Origin: Leptospira haakeii
GTDB lineage: Bacteria > Spirochaetota > Leptospiria > Leptospirales > Leptospiraceae
Assembly (NCBI RefSeq): GCF_002812045.1
Contig: NZ_NPEG01000001.1
Location: 682,001-746,000, forward strand
Length of the DNA: 64,000 nt
Direction of reading: 5' to 3'
How positions within the stretch are numbered: position 1 is the first letter of the stretch; every line of letters starts with the position of its first letter. Made by a program: the position numbers and the translations under genes. Under the pieces are notes generated by a model, which was given only the letters and a program-made list of their open reading frames with translations, did not search any database and was not told the DNA's origin. Shown here piece after piece: positions 63,808 to 64,000 of the stretch.

Positions 63808-64000
63808 TCATTTTTTGGAGGTTTTCTTTCTGGCTTCTATGAGATCTGTTTGAACAACAGAAAGTGGATCTATCATTGTTCCTAAAACCCTAAGTCCCAA
63901 ATGTAAATGGGGACCTGTTGACATACCGGTGGATCCGATTTTTCCGATCAAATTACCCTTCTTCACTTTATCCCCAGGCTTTACTAAAATTTCTGATTGG
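63808..64000 (-). CDS. M23-family peptidase (LytM/peptidoglycan endopeptidase), C-terminal end only
   Basis: Reverse-strand partial gene; its 5' part lies beyond the right edge. The visible 63 residues include KPGDKVKKGNLIGKIGSTGM and GPHLHLGLRV, the M23 metallopeptidase core with its HLH zinc-binding motif, and end EARKKTSKK. M23 enzymes cut peptide cross-links of peptidoglycan (or act as activators, when zinc ligands are absent). The upstream HxxxD half of the motif is not visible, so catalytic competence cannot be judged. Confidence 0.85.
   Translation of the reverse strand, partial: QSEILVKPGDKVKKGNLIGKIGSTGMSTGPHLHLGLRVLGTMIDPLSVVQTDLIEARKKTSKK

Overview
The window looks like chromosomal DNA of a Leptospira species (Spirochaetes). 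This is inferred from the protein families and gene style, not from a database search. The signs are a DUF1577/PilZ-like protein, many TPR proteins and lipoproteins, very large 7TM-HAMP-SpoIIE phosphatases, frequent TTG starts, dense short-spaced operons and roughly 40 % G+C by eye. No prophage, insertion sequence, CRISPR array or rRNA was seen, and the window is almost fully coding.

Layout. 1-6137 (+): 3' part of RNase R, a Tat-like exported gluconate-dehydrogenase-type small subunit with its GMC flavin oxidoreductase, and a TPR protein. 6142-8832 (-): operon of a TonB-C-like protein, a specialised NusG paralogue, arabinose-5-phosphate isomerase (Kdo synthesis) and type I 3-dehydroquinase. 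8913-15084 (+): DUF445 membrane protein, PAS chemoreceptor, M50B-like protease with UDP-xylose-synthase-type epimerase, and transhydrogenase alpha. 15031-24313 (mixed): PAP2, hisS, DUF1577, OmpA/PD40 protein, folP, two TPR proteins, rlpA. 24400-30275: cysE, a site-2-protease-like M50 peptidase coupled to a propeller/pseudo-transglutaminase protein, MATE exporter, dicarboxylate/amino-acid symporter. 30464-37949 (+): two paralogous roughly 1060-residue sensor-phosphatase-TPR proteins with a secreted zinc peptidase gene between them. 37957-49404: dcd, enoyl-CoA hydratase, TIG lipoprotein, VOC protein, a Tat-like FAD oxidoreductase coupled to a histidine-rich polytopic membrane protein, HAD phosphatase, a divergent TetR/TetX-like pair, methyltransferase, dapF, plsC. 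49614-51729: small genes (a 58-aa ORF and a Bfd-like 2Fe-2S protein overlapping a WbuC cupin) and three tRNAs (Arg-ACG, Ser-GCT, Ser-TGA) interleaved with two membrane-protein genes. 51784-58968: RlmD/TrmA-type methylase, patatin, ABC exporter, pyrD, SixA-like phosphatase and hpt. 58953-64000: three poorly characterised proteins, a divergent pair of citrate-synthase-fold proteins (one fused to a MerR-like HTH) on overlapping promoters, and the 3' end of an M23 peptidase gene.

Most genes are housekeeping or envelope functions. The less ordinary parts are the duplicated sensor-phosphatase/protease cluster, the HTH-citrate synthase switch, the FAD oxidoreductase/membrane-protein pair, the TetR/TetX-like pair with a palindromic operator and probable leaderless mRNA, a 16-codon ORF coupled to the M50 peptidase, and the tiny ferredoxin-like gene overlapping a cupin. 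No intergenic stretch exceeds about 300 bases once the small ORFs are counted.
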